From: Limonium bicolor
Lineage: Eukaryota; Streptophyta; Magnoliopsida; Caryophyllales; Plumbaginaceae
Assembly: GCA_023374045.1 (NCBI GenBank)
Contig: CM041776.1
Location: 46,196,171-46,260,170, forward strand
Length of the DNA: 64,000 bases
Reading direction: 5' to 3'
Under the pieces are notes generated by a model. The model was not told the origin of the DNA and ran no database searches. It saw only the letters and a program-made list of their open reading frames with translations. Positions 10,662-20,984 of this stretch are shown one piece after another (positions within the stretch are counted from its first letter, which is position 1; every line of letters begins with the position of its first letter). A program made the position numbers and the translations under genes.

Positions 10662-12130
10662 ATGTCAGGACGAGGTCGAGGCCGACCAAGAGGAGAGACA
10701 TCTGATGGACCGGGCGCGCAGACGATAGCAGAGATCGTCGCCGCCACGGTAGCGCAGATGCTACCACAAGTAATCACTGCTGTACAGCAAACACAGCAAA
10801 CCCAGCAACAGCAGCAGCAGCAGCAGCCCGACCCACCTCATCCCCGTGAGACAAATTGGGTAAAGGCAGTCGCCGACCTCCGACCGGCATGCTTTAGAGG
10901 CGAGAGCGACCCCGCCAAGCTCGAGGCCTACCTCTCCGAGATGGAGACGGCCTTCGACACACTTGAGACTCCCGCTGGAGTCCGAGTGAGGATAGCTGCG
11001 TACTATCTGAAGGACGCGGCTATGGACTGGTGGAAGCTCGTTAAGGCCGAGCACGTAGCTGATCCGGCATTCGGATGGGAAGCATTTACCTCTCTCCTCC
11101 GATCTAAATATTACCCCGAGCATGTCAAGACCAAGAAAAGGCTTGAGCTCGATGCACTTAAGATGACCGAGAAGATGACGGTTGATGAGTATTACCGCAC
11201 CTTCACCTCTCTTCTCCGACTTCTACCCGACCTTGGGTATACCGGCCAAGTCTTGGTCGACCGCTTCTACGGCGGATTGAGCCATCGACTCCGGTATGGC
11301 ATGGGCTTCACTCGGTTTACCTCCCTTCAGGTAAACAAGTTGAACCCTTAAAGGGCCATGAGTAATGTGAATTAGTATTCCTGCATGTAAATGTAACCTA
11401 ATGCCTAAGTAATTCAGGAGTGTTACCACGCTGCATCTCGAGTTGAGATCACCTGCCAGCTGAGAGATGAGGAACAAGCGCTGAAGCGCAAGGTGAGCGG
11501 CAAGGGTAACCCCTCCGATGAACAAAACCAATCCAAACCCTGGAAGAAAAGGAAGGGGAAGCACTCCCACCAGCAGAAAAATACATCCGGAGACGGCGGT
11601 GCCCATGCTGAGAAGGGCAAGGCAACTGAGCCTTTACAGATTGCCTACACCGCACCAGTGGCAGCTAAGCCACTGAGGTCTCAGCCCTACAGGGGTAAGA
11701 AACCTAAACCGAATTAGTACACTTGTGGAATTGTAAGTATATAGAGTATTGTAAGTATACCAAACCTTGCTAACTTGAAAGCTATAGGTTCTGGATTTGG
11801 CCAAGGAAAGAACCAATCTGATGGCCGCAGCTACATCTGCCGTAACTGCAACAAGGATCATCCCGGCACGGATTGCCAAGGAAGGGAGATCCGCTGCTTC
11901 AATTGTCAGAAACCGGGCCACCGTGCCAATGCATGCCCGGAGAATTCTAGGCCCAAGGGCAACTACCAGGGCTACAAGCAGGTGAGGGCAAGGAAGCGCA
12001 TCTGGTGATGCTCATGCCCAGCATACCTCACAGGGACAGGGATCCCGAGGCCCGCAGAAGGGCGCACCGCAGAGGCAGCCCGCCCTACACATCATTGACC
12101 GTGATGGGACCGGGACTAAGTCCGGCCCAG
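10662..12130 (+). CDS. gag: Gag polyprotein of element B (capsid plus zinc knuckles), intron-interrupted
   Basis: This codes for the structural Gag of a Ty3/gypsy retrotransposon, which packages element RNA. The ATG at 10662 opens a basic MSGRGRGRPRG start, then a Gln-rich run (about residues 44-55) and a Retrotrans_gag-type capsid region with AAYYLKDAAMDWW and YYRTFTSLLR motifs. The frame closes at 11351 unless an intron (11331-11417) is removed, after which the capsid continues as ECYHAASRVE. A second intron (11695-11787) precedes two zinc knuckles, CRNCNKDHPGTDC and CFNCQKPGHRANAC (a perfect CX2CX4HX4C). A one-base frame change is needed near 12000 to reach a Gln/Gly-rich tail that ends at a GT donor at 12131. 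Introns inside gag are unusual. Gag identity is certain; the splicing model is inferred. Confidence 0.88.
11331..11417 (+). other. Probable spliceosomal intron 1 in gag (87 bp)
   Basis: The donor is CAG^GTAAAC and the acceptor AATTCAG^GAG. It is AT-rich with in-frame stops, while both flanks read as one continuous Gag in phase 0. Confidence 0.75.
11695..11787 (+). other. Probable spliceosomal intron 2 in gag (93 bp)
   Basis: The donor is AGGG^GTAAGA. A branch-point-like TTGCTAACTTG lies about 18 bases before the acceptor AGCTATAG^GTT. It is phase 1, and joining restores a Gly codon leading directly into the zinc-knuckle region. Confidence 0.75.
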
Positions 12131-12319
12131 GTAACTACCGTAACCTTTAATCCTTGAAAAGCATGTCTAAAGTAGTGAAGTAACTGTATGAGTAAATGTA
12201 TGAATGCGTAAGTACTTGAAGTATGAAATTGAGCATGAGTAAGTAACATGGAAGTATGTATTGAGCATGAAAGGAATTAGTAAGCCTAGAACTCATTCTA
12301 GATGAATTTACCACCTTAG
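12131..12319 (+). other. Probable spliceosomal intron 3 between Gag tail and AlkB domain (189 bp)
   Basis: The donor is GCCCAG^GTAACT and the acceptor CACCTTAG^GGA. The stretch is AT-rich with TGAATG-type runs and many stops. Phase 1 joining gives a Gly codon and enters the frame that holds the AlkB domain, so Gag and AlkB would be one protein. Confidence 0.65.
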
Positions 12320-13044
12320 GGAAATTCCATATCTGTTACCCAATACCTTCAAACTCACCTCATGAAGAGACCGACATCGCCAACCACCACTTCAACAACG
12401 AACAGTGTCAGGTCATCCGCCCAGGTATGATCTTATTAAAAGGATACCTGACACCCGAAGCACAAATTTCAATCATCCGACGATGCAACGAGTTAGGAAC
12501 GGGTCCAGGAGGATTTTATACACCCGAATTCCCCGGTGGAGCTACAATGAAGCTAAAGCTTATGTGCTTGGGAAAGGATTGGAACCCTTATACCAAGACA
12601 TACCATACGACGCGAACAAGAGACGGAGCAACACCTCCAGCAATACCCCCAGAATTCCAAACGCTTGTCACACAAGCTGTAGAAATTCACAACGGTATGA
12701 AGATGAACCAATTCCTGCACTTGAAGCAGATGTGTATTGTCAACTTCTATGAGAAAGAAGGACGACTTGGCTTACACCAAGATAAGGACGAGACAGCGGA
12801 ATCTCTCGAACTAGGAGTGCCCGTAGTGTCTTGGTCCATTGGTGATGACGCCGTATTTCTGTATAGCGAGCGGAAGCGTGTGGACCTCGCAGAAATTGGT
12901 ATTGAGATCAGGAGATGTCCTCATCATGGGTGGAAAATCAAGGTTGCTGTATCACGGGATCCAGAAGATCAAGTTGAATACGGCACCACCGGCATAGTGA
13001 TCAATGCCACACACATGAAACCAGGACGCCTGAACCACCTTTAG
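12320..13044 (+). CDS. AlkB-like 2-oxoglutarate/Fe(II) dioxygenase domain inside element B
   Basis: AlkB-family enzymes use Fe(II) and 2-oxoglutarate to remove methyl groups from RNA or DNA. The main frame has an ATG at 12427 but is open from 12320, so it probably continues from Gag rather than starting there. The N-terminal part, MILLKGYLTPEAQ, resembles the AlkB lid region. The core IVNFYEKEGRLGLHQDKDE carries the iron-binding H-x-D (codons 12775 and 12781), followed by PVVSWSIGDDAVFLYS. The next part is read in the next frame and holds SGDVLIMGGKSRLLYHGI with the distal iron-binding His (12953). A later GRLN (13027) and, again in the other frame, TFR resemble the 2-oxoglutarate-binding Arg motif. 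All catalytic motifs are therefore present but spread over two frames by short indels. Position between zinc knuckles and protease is not standard for plant gypsy elements. The substrate is unknown; m6A or alkylated RNA is inference. Confidence 0.9.
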
Positions 13045-13260
13045 AAAGTATTAATCTTGTAGTATCATGTAATCCAGTAGTAACGTGTATTAGAGACACA
13101 GTATGTATGATGGTTGGTTATTCAATAAAAGCAGTGTTGGTTATTAAATTCCACTTGCGTTCCACCATCCTTACTTATAATCTTATGAATCAATAGGTTG
13201 TGGACTCGGTACCGAAGGTAGCCTGAGCATCCTCACCGAAGAACAAGCCGGCAGAGCGGC
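13045..13260 (+). other. Spacer between AlkB domain and protease (possible fourth intron)
   Basis: This is AT-rich with stops in all frames. A donor-like GAAA^GTATTA lies near 13046 and an acceptor-like AATCAATAG near 13196, followed by a frame with ILTEEQAG that leads towards the protease. An AATAAAAG word at 13123 could be a polyadenylation signal. The phase is not clean, so an intron and a separate AlkB end both remain possible. Confidence 0.4.
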
Positions 13261-13640
13261 ACCATTCTAACGGGAACATTCCCAGTAAACGGCATCGAAG
13301 CCAAAGTATTATTCGACTCCGGCGCCTCTCACACCTTTGTATCGCCATCATTCGCTACAAGGTTGGGGCTAGACGCAGATGAGCTACCAAACTTCTTGGT
13401 TACTCTCCCGTCGAAGGAGCGTAAAATGCACAAAGTATTACCACACCGCCACCATTCAAATCAAAGGTGAAGCGTTTCCCATTTCCTTCATCGAATTCAA
13501 CGGATTGGGATTCGACTTGATAATTGGAATGAACTGGTTGGAGCGGCACAAGGGACGGATCCTATGCGCCGAACACCGCTTGCTACTCAAGAGTCCATCT
13601 GGGGTCACTGTTTCATACCGCCAGAGACCAAGAGAGCCTT
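13261..13640 (+). pseudogene. Aspartic protease domain of element B (frameshifted)
   Basis: It cleaves the polyprotein during particle maturation. FPVNGIEAKVLFDSGASHTF contains the catalytic DSG (Asp codon 13315), the hallmark of gypsy proteases, followed by VSPSFATRLGL. A frame change near 13440 is needed to reach IQIKGEAFPISF and FDLIIGMNWLERHKG, the conserved end of the domain. The break could be a real mutation or a sequence error. Confidence 0.85.
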
Positions 13641-14590
13641 CAACCACAGTCATCTCCGCTATGGCAATGTATCGGGAGCTCAGAAAAGGGCACGAAGTAT
13701 ATTTATGTCACGTGCAAGACCTGGAGAGAGATCCAGAGTTCAGTGACGAGGTAGCAGTAGTCTCAGAATTCCCCGATGTATTTCCGAAAGAGCTACCTGG
13801 TATGCCACCACAGAGGGCGGTGGAATTTGAAATCGATCTTGTACCGGGTACTGGTCCCATCGCTAGGGCACCATACCGTATGGCACCGGCAGAAATGGCA
13901 GAACTTAAGGAACAGTTACATGATCTTCTCGACAAAGGGTTCATACGCCCGAGCGTATCACCCTGGGGAGCACCGGTCTATCGTGAAGAAGAAGGACGGT
14001 AGCCTCCGCCTCTGCATCGACTACCGCGAATTGAATGCGGTCACTGTAAAGAACAAGTACCCATTGCCACGCATCGACGACCTGTTCGATCAGTTGAAGG
14101 GAGCATCCGTCTTTTCTAAGATTGATCTCCGATCTGGTTACCACCAAATTGCTATCAAAGAGCAAGACATTCAGAAAACAGCATTCCGAACAAGATATGG
14201 CCACTACGAATTCACGGTGATGCCATTCGGTTTGTCTAATGCACCAGCCAAGTTCATGGACCTAATGAATCGGTTATTCAGTGATCAGCTGGACACTTCG
14301 GTAGTAGTATTCATTGACGACATTCTTGTGTATTCGAAGTCACCAGAAGAGCATGAAAACCACTTGAGAAAAGTACTTGAGACACTGCGCGAGAACCAGC
14401 TGTATGCGAAGTTCTCCAAATGCGAGTTTTGGCTAGATCAGGTATCATTCCTTGGTCATGTCATATCGAGCGCGGGTATATCAGTAGATCCATCAAAATC
14501 GAAGCAGTGCGATCATGGCCTAGACCTAAGACTGTTACCGACATCCGGAGCTTTCTTGGTTTAGCCGGTTATTACCGAGGTTTGTAAAGG
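13640..14590 (+). pseudogene. Reverse transcriptase of element B, Tekay-like chromovirus type (frameshifted)
   Basis: It makes cDNA from element RNA. Conserved blocks in order are [14 protein letters not shown] and [15 protein letters not shown] with [13 protein letters not shown] (one frame), then a frame change near 13978, [59 protein letters not shown] and the catalytic FIDDILVYS (Asp-Asp codons 14316-14321), then [12 protein letters not shown] second frame break lies near 14500, after which SGAFLV (LRSFLG-like) reaches a stop. The motif set is that of plant chromoviruses close to Tekay/Del; lineage is inferred by eye. Confidence 0.92.
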
Positions 14591-15195
14591 ACTTCCAAAG
14601 TCGCTAAGCCCATGACGTCACTCATGAAGAAAGATGCACCCTTTGTATGGACAAAGGAGTGCGAACTATCCTTCCAAACACTGAAAGACTCATTGACCTC
14701 AGCGCCAGTTCTCACACTTCCAGAGGGCACAGAGGGATTTGAGGTGTATTGTGATGCATCGGGTAAGGGAATGGGATGCGTGCTCATGCAGCATGGCAAG
14801 GTGGTAGCCTATGCTTCTCGCCAGCTGAAAAAGCATGAGGAGAATTACCCGACACATGATCTAGAGTTAGGAGCCATTGTCTTCGCCTTGAAGATATGGC
14901 GACACTATCTCTATGGGGTAAGCATCACCATCTCCGACCACAAAAGCTTACAGTACGTATTTACCCAGAAAGAACTAAACCTAAGACAAAGGAGGTGGAT
15001 GGAGTTCTATCAGATTATGACATCAACCTCCAGTACAAAGAAGGGAAGGCAAACGTTGTAGCCGACGCCCTGAGTCGTCGAGCACACTCGCTCCATTCGC
15101 TACTCGCTTCTTCTAGCTTGGTTGACGAGGTGCGAGACGCTCAGTTGAGCGACCCTTACTTCACAGAGATCAGACAGAAAATCACAGATGGTACC
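14590..15195 (+). pseudogene. RNase H domain and start of the integrase linker of element B, cut by element C
   Basis: It degrades the RNA strand during reverse transcription. [16 protein letters not shown] holds the first acidic residue, then [32 protein letters not shown] and [10 protein letters not shown] (TDH-like block). A frame change near 15045 leads to [10 protein letters not shown], the usual end of gypsy RNase H, and then a linker to ITDG, where element C begins at 15196. No integrase or chromodomain is found here or after element C at 33577, so the pol gene is incomplete in this window. Confidence 0.9.
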
Positions 15196-15927
15196 TGTGG
15201 AGGGTGATTTTTCGGTATGAGGGGGGGTCCAATCTAAATATGGTCTGGCTGGAAAGCCTAGATCCTAGAAAAGGCCATTCTGTGGAGGGTGAAAACCCGT
15301 TATTCTGGCATCCCTCAAATACCTACTAAATCGTCCGTCTTTCCCAGAAAGCATAAAGGGGAGTGCAAGTGTGCACTACACCCGCTCTCGATGGGCTCCA
15401 CACGGACTTATGCCCTAAAGGCGGGAGTTGACTAGAGTCGCCACCTAGTTTGACCTATGATAACTAGGAAGGAAGATCGGGTTCTAGGAACCGTTAATTG
15501 ACTCTGATGATTTGTTGCCTATGGAAAGGACTTATCTGATCATACTAGAGATTCTATGTGGGTTCGCACTGGGTTACACCCCTCGGAAGTGGCAATGACC
15601 ACAACCTTGGATTGGTGCCCGAGGAAACCTCGGTCTCCAATTGTCGGGATTTCCTTCTTTCAAAACCTTGTTAGAGAGATTCATTTAAAAGCCAACGATA
15701 GGATTAGGAGGGGGAAGAGAGAAAGAGAGTGGATGAAGCGAGGTTTTCTGTCAAGCTCACGCCAAGGGGAGGAATTGCTGAATTCGGATGAGTATAGAAT
15801 GAAGATCTGGGAAGTCTGAGGTTGAGTGAATAGACAAGACCTGAAGTCTGATGGTTGAAATTTATGGGAGCTGAAGAAGGTTTGAGAGATATGAGAGCCA
15901 CCTTAGAAGGGGAAAATGGTTTTTTGT

Positions 15928-16010
15928 TTGGAATGGGGTCGCACCCTAGGTGGGCTGCCTACGTACTCAACTTCCGGTTGAGATCAGACCTTACGTAGTT
16001 CACGATTTTC
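15928..16010 (+). repeat. GGTCGCACCC...TACGTAG hairpin module, first copy
   Basis: The module reads GGGTCGCACCCT, GGGCTGCCTACGTACTCAAC, then GTTGAGATCAGACC and TTACGTAG. CTACGTA and CTCAAC pair with GTTGAG and TACGTAG. Further copies are at 16286-16365 and in the other LTR (29036-29105, 29385-29455), and one lies in the interior (23396-23465). From memory, similar CTACGTA modules are common in plant Tat/Ogre LTRs. Confidence 0.7.
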
Positions 16011-19000
16011 GGGTTTTGGAAATTTTGATGTTTTGAAGGTTTTTAGAAAAGCTTGATGTGTGGGATGTTGTAGTCTGTGAGACGCTCGGGTCTATGAGAC
16101 GTTTGAAATCTTGAGATGTCGAAATCTGTGAGACACTCGGATCTGTGGGACACTCGGGTCTATGAGATGCTCGGTCTGTGAGATATTCGAATCATTGGAA
16201 TAACAAAGTCTGGGAGACACTCAGGTCTGTGAGACAATACGGGGTTGCTTGGAGGTGAGATGGCTGAGTGAAAAATGACATTTTGATTGATGTGGGGTCG
16301 CACCCTGTGTGGGTTGCCTACGTACTCAACTCCCTGTTGAGATCAGACCTTACGTAGTTCAGAGTTTTGGGATTTTAGGAGTTTTGTGAGGTTTTGAAGG
16401 GTTTGAAGTTTCGGATGTGAGAGGTTAGTCTGTGAGACGCTCAGGTCTGTGAGACGTTTGAAACCTTGAGATGTCGAAGCCTGTGAGACGCTCGGATCTG
16501 TGAGACGCTCGGGTCTGTAAGATGCTCGGTCTGTGAGACATTCGAATCATTGGAATGACGAAGTCTGTGAGACGCTCGGGTCTATGAGACAATTAGAGTG
16601 TGGGAGAAATTGGAATAGAATTGAAATTGAATTGAAATCGAAGTTGAATCGGGGTTGAATGAATATTGATTTGAACTAGAATTGAAATGAATTGGATTTG
16701 AATGAGTTTGGAATTGAATTGAATTTGGAATTGAAATTGATTGAATTTGGAGCTGAAATAAATTTTTGAATGAATTGGGAATTGAATTGAATTTTGAATG
16801 AACTGAAATTGAATGAAGTTTCAAATCGAATTGGAATTTATAAGTTAGGAATTTGGCCTGAATTGAATTGATTTAGGCTGATTTGAATTGATTTGATTTT
16901 GGAATTGAGCTTTGGTTGAATTTGCAATTGAATTTGGGTTGATTTGGACCTTTTAACTTGGGCCGGTTGAAGGTGGGCTAGATTCAGATTCGTGGGCCGA
17001 GTTTTGAGCTAGTTGGTTTGGATTGGACCTTTGAAAAGTGGGCCAGTTTAGGCCATGGAGGATGGGACAGGTCAGATATGGGTCAAGTTTTTGGGCCCCT
17101 AAAAAAAATGAGTCTTGTTATTGGGCCTAAAAAATGGGATTTGTTATTGGGCCTTAAAAAATAGGCCAGAAGAGACTTGTTAAATTGGCCTAGATCTAGG
17201 CCTTGGAAAGTGGGCCGGATTTGGGCCTTGGGTTTTGAATCGGGCTTTGGCTTGATTAGGGATTTGCTTGAGTTTGAATTTTGGGCTTGATTTGGATTTT
17301 TGGACTTGGAAGAACGGGCCAGGTTAGTCTAGAAGTTTGGCTAATTTTAAGCATCAATTTTTGGTTGATTTGGGATTCAAAGATAAATCTAAATTTGAAA
17401 TGATTTTTTTTTTTGATTGATTTTTGAAGGAGAATGGATTTTCAACAGATTTTTGAATTGGGTCATTGACTGTGAATTTTATTTTGACAATTATGGATGA
17501 TTTGGAAAGTTTTATTTTACTAGGAAAGATGTCACCCACAAACAGGTACTACGACCCTCGGGTACTACGACCTTAATGTGGGCAACATCTGTGAATGGTC
17601 CTAGGGCTTTTCTAAAGAGACCCACAGAAAGTTTAAAGCCTAACTGGACTTATGAGTCCAAAACAAATGGGTAACCTATGGGCTTTTCTAAGGTCAACAT
17701 GTACATAAATCAAACCCCAAAAAAAAAAGACTTGGTCGTGAATAAATTGATTTGGTTGGGTCTGGTCCAGCTAACTATCGTCACTAATCATAAGATACTG
17801 CCAAACTAGGCATGAGAAAAAATAATAAAAAAGGTCAAAATAAAGCGGAAGCCAATTTCGTTATCAGATGTTCATGGTGTATAACCAATGCGCTAAGCTT
17901 CGGTCCACTTTTACAACAATAATCAGATTATGCAAACACATCCTTAAAGCATGGAAAGTAAACTAGTAATTCTGGATTAATCCTAAACAAAGCACTTTAA
18001 CTCGGGTAAAACGACTCAACAGTATTCTTTTTTGTAAGCAGTATGGCAATTGGGCTGGAAATAAAACAATCAAAATCAACCAGAAAGCTAGCCTGATGTC
18101 AAAGAACCGACTCAATTGGCAGCCTCCAATCTTCTCCAAGCAGCCCATGTCAAATAAGCGCAGGTACCTCAGTAAAAACATGAAACCAAAAAAGGGGTAA
18201 GGGACAAACTTAGTCAAACAGATAGCGTAAAGGAACATAATATGGCTTCAGAGGGGCAAATGGTGCTGAAACAACATTTTTTTTACATCTACATGTTTGA
18301 ACCTGGAGTAGTAGGCAGCAACCGAAGTCCACAAACACGGTTAATCAGTCAAGTATAATGTGAAGGTTGAATTAGGGATGCCGAATGTGACCAAAGCCCC
18401 AGTGTAGAAATATCTCAATTCCATCTCAGAGCAAAAATTCAACCGGGTCATTACTGTCCCAAATTTGGATCCGATAACGACAAGTATGATAAGAGATATG
18501 GTTCAAGCCACGTATTAAATCGAACCGCAAACAGTCAGCATACATCAAAATCGAAATCCTGTTTTAGTCATCTAAATCAATTTTCACAAACAGGGATATC
18601 GACTGCGACACCAAAATTCAACCGGAATCATAAATTAAACCAAACGAGCCTAAAATGACAATAAACCAAAGGCAAGCATAGCAAACGCTAGAGAAGTGGT
18701 CAGATCAATCCCAGTCAATACTTGAAAATAAAAGCGTCTAGAACACACAAGATTGATTTGCAATTAAATAAATCAGCCAAAAAAAACTCGAACATCACGA
18801 ATTAACCAGTGACACAAAGAGGAGGACCAGGATTAAAAACAAAGTGAATATACTGCAAAATGATACCGTTCAGCTACTAGTGAAGTGGACTGCTGATGAT
18901 TGAATAAGCAAAAGAGAAATCAGGCTTCACTTGGGATCCACCGCAACAAAGAGAAGGCGAGCATCCTGCTCCTGCCTCAAAGATTAAGGTCCACCTGCCT

Positions 19001-19311
19001 CGCTTCATTTTTCTTTTTGCTTAGGATTTTTCGGTTGAAGTAAAGAAAGGGGCAGAGAATGAAGGTGAGGTCCGATGTAGTGGATGAAGTACAGCGGTCG
19101 TTCCCAGGGAGAGTGGCGAGGGTTCGAGGAAGAAGCCAGGGCGGATTCGAGGGTGAATGAACGGTGTAACGGGGAGGTGTTTGAGGAACAACCGAGGAAG
19201 AGAAGAATTAGAAATGGAGCTTGCTGACTGAATGAAGAGATGCGGGTAGAGTCATCCGATAGAAAGGGAGGCGGCTGATAGAGGAAACGAGAGTAGATTC
19301 CCGAAAATGTT

Positions 19312-19515
19312 TTAGGATTTTTTCTTTAGGTCTATGAAATGGATGATCAATCGTGATGCGGTCGATTCCTTCGTGTAAGGGTTTTTTTCGAATCCTTTTT
19401 GAGAAGGCAATATGACTGCGATGAGGAAAGAGCTTCGACTCAGGTGTGGAGCGGTGAGGAAGAAGACAGTGTTGATGGCTACCGTGAAGAGAATAAGACG
19501 GGATCCCAATAGCAT
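19312..19515 (-). CDS. Short LTR reading frame of element C, 67 codons, unknown
   Basis: The frame begins MLLGSRLILFTVAINTVFF, with a hydrophobic, signal-like start, and ends KKKS. The same peptide is encoded at 32396-32599 in the other LTR without any change, although flanking DNA differs by indels. It lies 30-40 bases downstream of a minus-strand TTATAAAAC box (about 19548-19556) and would be an early frame of the LTR transcript. No family is recognised. Identity between recent LTR copies does not by itself show selection, so this may be non-coding. Confidence 0.25.
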   Translation of the reverse strand: MLLGSRLILFTVAINTVFFLTAPHLSRSSFLIAVILPSQKGFEKNPYTKESTASRLIIHFIDLKKKS

Positions 19516-19721
19516 GTCCGCTCCATCAGGGTTTTTTGGGATTGTTGTTGTTTTATAAGAGAAATGTAAGGAAAAAAAAGGAGGTAGGTGGCGGCTGGCT
19601 TAATAAATTGTCTAGGGTTTATTCTGGTTTTCAGTTTTGGGCTGGTGAGATGGAAGAGATATTGGGTCTGGGCTTCGTTTGTTTTTAATCCGACCAGAAC
19701 GTAAAAAAAAATTAATTATCT

Positions 19722-19788
19722 CACTGTCTACAGTCTAGAGACCACTCGGATCCTCATCATCATGCTAACCAGTTGAGCCAATTGTGAG
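19722..19788 (-). repeat. tRNA-like stretch in LTR C
   Basis: On the minus strand TTGGCTCAACTGGTTAGCATG matches a box A, and GGATCCGAGTGGTC is a weak box B about 20 bases later. The same stretch occurs at 32804-32872. No complete cloverleaf is seen. Confidence 0.4.
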
Positions 19789-20492
19789 AAAAATTACTAG
19801 AGTTTTAATTCGAACTGAAAGATTTTACAAAAACGTTAGGTTTTAAATATAAAATATAGTAAGTTGAATAGTTTTATCTAACGAAATGAATTGTTTTCTT
19901 TCTAAGAGTCATGAAGTTATTAAATGTGGGTAAAAAAGAACGTTATAAAGAATTAAATAAATGAAATAAAGAATAATACGTACATGAAATAATGAAATGT
20001 ACTAATATGATAGCATACAAGCGAATGTCGTAAAAAGGGAAATTGAATTAGATATGTGCAAGTGATGGTAAACATGATGAAATGAACGAATAATAAATGA
20101 TTAAGATGTAATCTAATCCAATAAACAACAAACAAAGTATACTAATACGAAAAGTAATAGTGAACAAGTGTATAAAATGATATAATAACAATGAAAAGTA
20201 GATGCTGGAAAACAATGAAAGTAGCAATAGCTAATAAATGAATAAATAAGCAATAAGGAGATCAGTGAATAAAACAAAAGGGACGGGTTTGAAACCGTAT
20301 TGTCGGTGGAAATTCATTTTCGAAGAACTGTATTTTTCTGAAATGCTTTGAAATTTATTCAAAAATTTTGTCATAAAATGATGGTTTCATTTTGGTATGA
20401 ACATGAACAAGTTTTTAAAGAAAGGCGACAACCCTCTTATTTTATTTATCTTTTGGATTTTCTTTATAGGGTGAGAATTTTTGGTGTCTACA

Positions 20493-20505
20493 GATGGCTC
20501 CCCTT
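20493..20505 (-). other. Polypurine tract of element C
   Basis: On the minus strand AAGGGGAGCCATC lies directly before the LTR start TGTAGACACC. It fits the plus-strand priming site of a minus-strand element. Confidence 0.75.
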
Positions 20506-20984
20506 GATTCAATTCTGCAAGGGAAGACTTGCAGAATTGAATCAAGGTTGAAAGGGCGCCAAAAATTCTCACTGCGGTTTATGAGATGCAACTACGATTG
20601 CGAAAGGATAGGAGGTGCATGACCAGCATATGACGTAAAGATTGAATGCAAAAATATTTACAATTAGTCCAGAATACAAAGGTTTTGATGGGTGAGGGGA
20701 CAAGCCCTGAACACAATGGTTGGATTTGTTAAACAAATTTTGAACATGAAAATTGTTGGGTTTGGTGCGAGGCTTATGACGAGCATAGAATGCTAACAAT
20801 AGATTGGTTCGGGGTGCACGAGGACTTAGGAGAGCCTCAACTGGACCTCTTGACATCCAGTCCTAGGACTTATGACGAGCCTAGAATGCAATTGAAAATA
20901 CGAGGACTTAGGAGAGCCTCAACTAGACCTCTTGACATCTAGCTATAGGACTTATGACGAGCCTATATACTTTGGATGTGTACC
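20506..20984 (-). other. Element C interior between polypurine tract and minisatellite
   Basis: No gene is recognised. An inverted repeat of CTTGATTCAATTCTGCAAG type flanks the polypurine tract (20500-20550). A block with GACTTATGACGAGCCTA and AGGAGAGCCTCAACT words is repeated (20810-20960). Confidence 0.5.

Larger units (their letters stand above)
15196..20492 (-). repeat. 3' LTR of element C (5.3 kb)
   Basis: It is near-identical to 28334-33576 apart from many small indels. Read on the plus strand it contains a terminal duplicated end (TGTGGAGGGTGA at 15196 and 15281), two hairpin modules (15928-16010 and 16286-16365), a GTCTGTGAGACGCTCGG repeat zone (16070-16600), an ATTGAATTGAAAT-rich zone (16600-16960), a GGGCC-rich zone (16960-17330), a tRNA-like stretch (19722-19788) and a short minus-strand frame (19312-19515). 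No gene is recognised. Confidence 0.88.

Noticed and set aside
10761..11123. Minus-strand frame of 120 codons inside gag, and other antisense frames at 11223-11921 and 13941-14204
   Set aside because: They are shadows of the GC-rich sense coding sequence.
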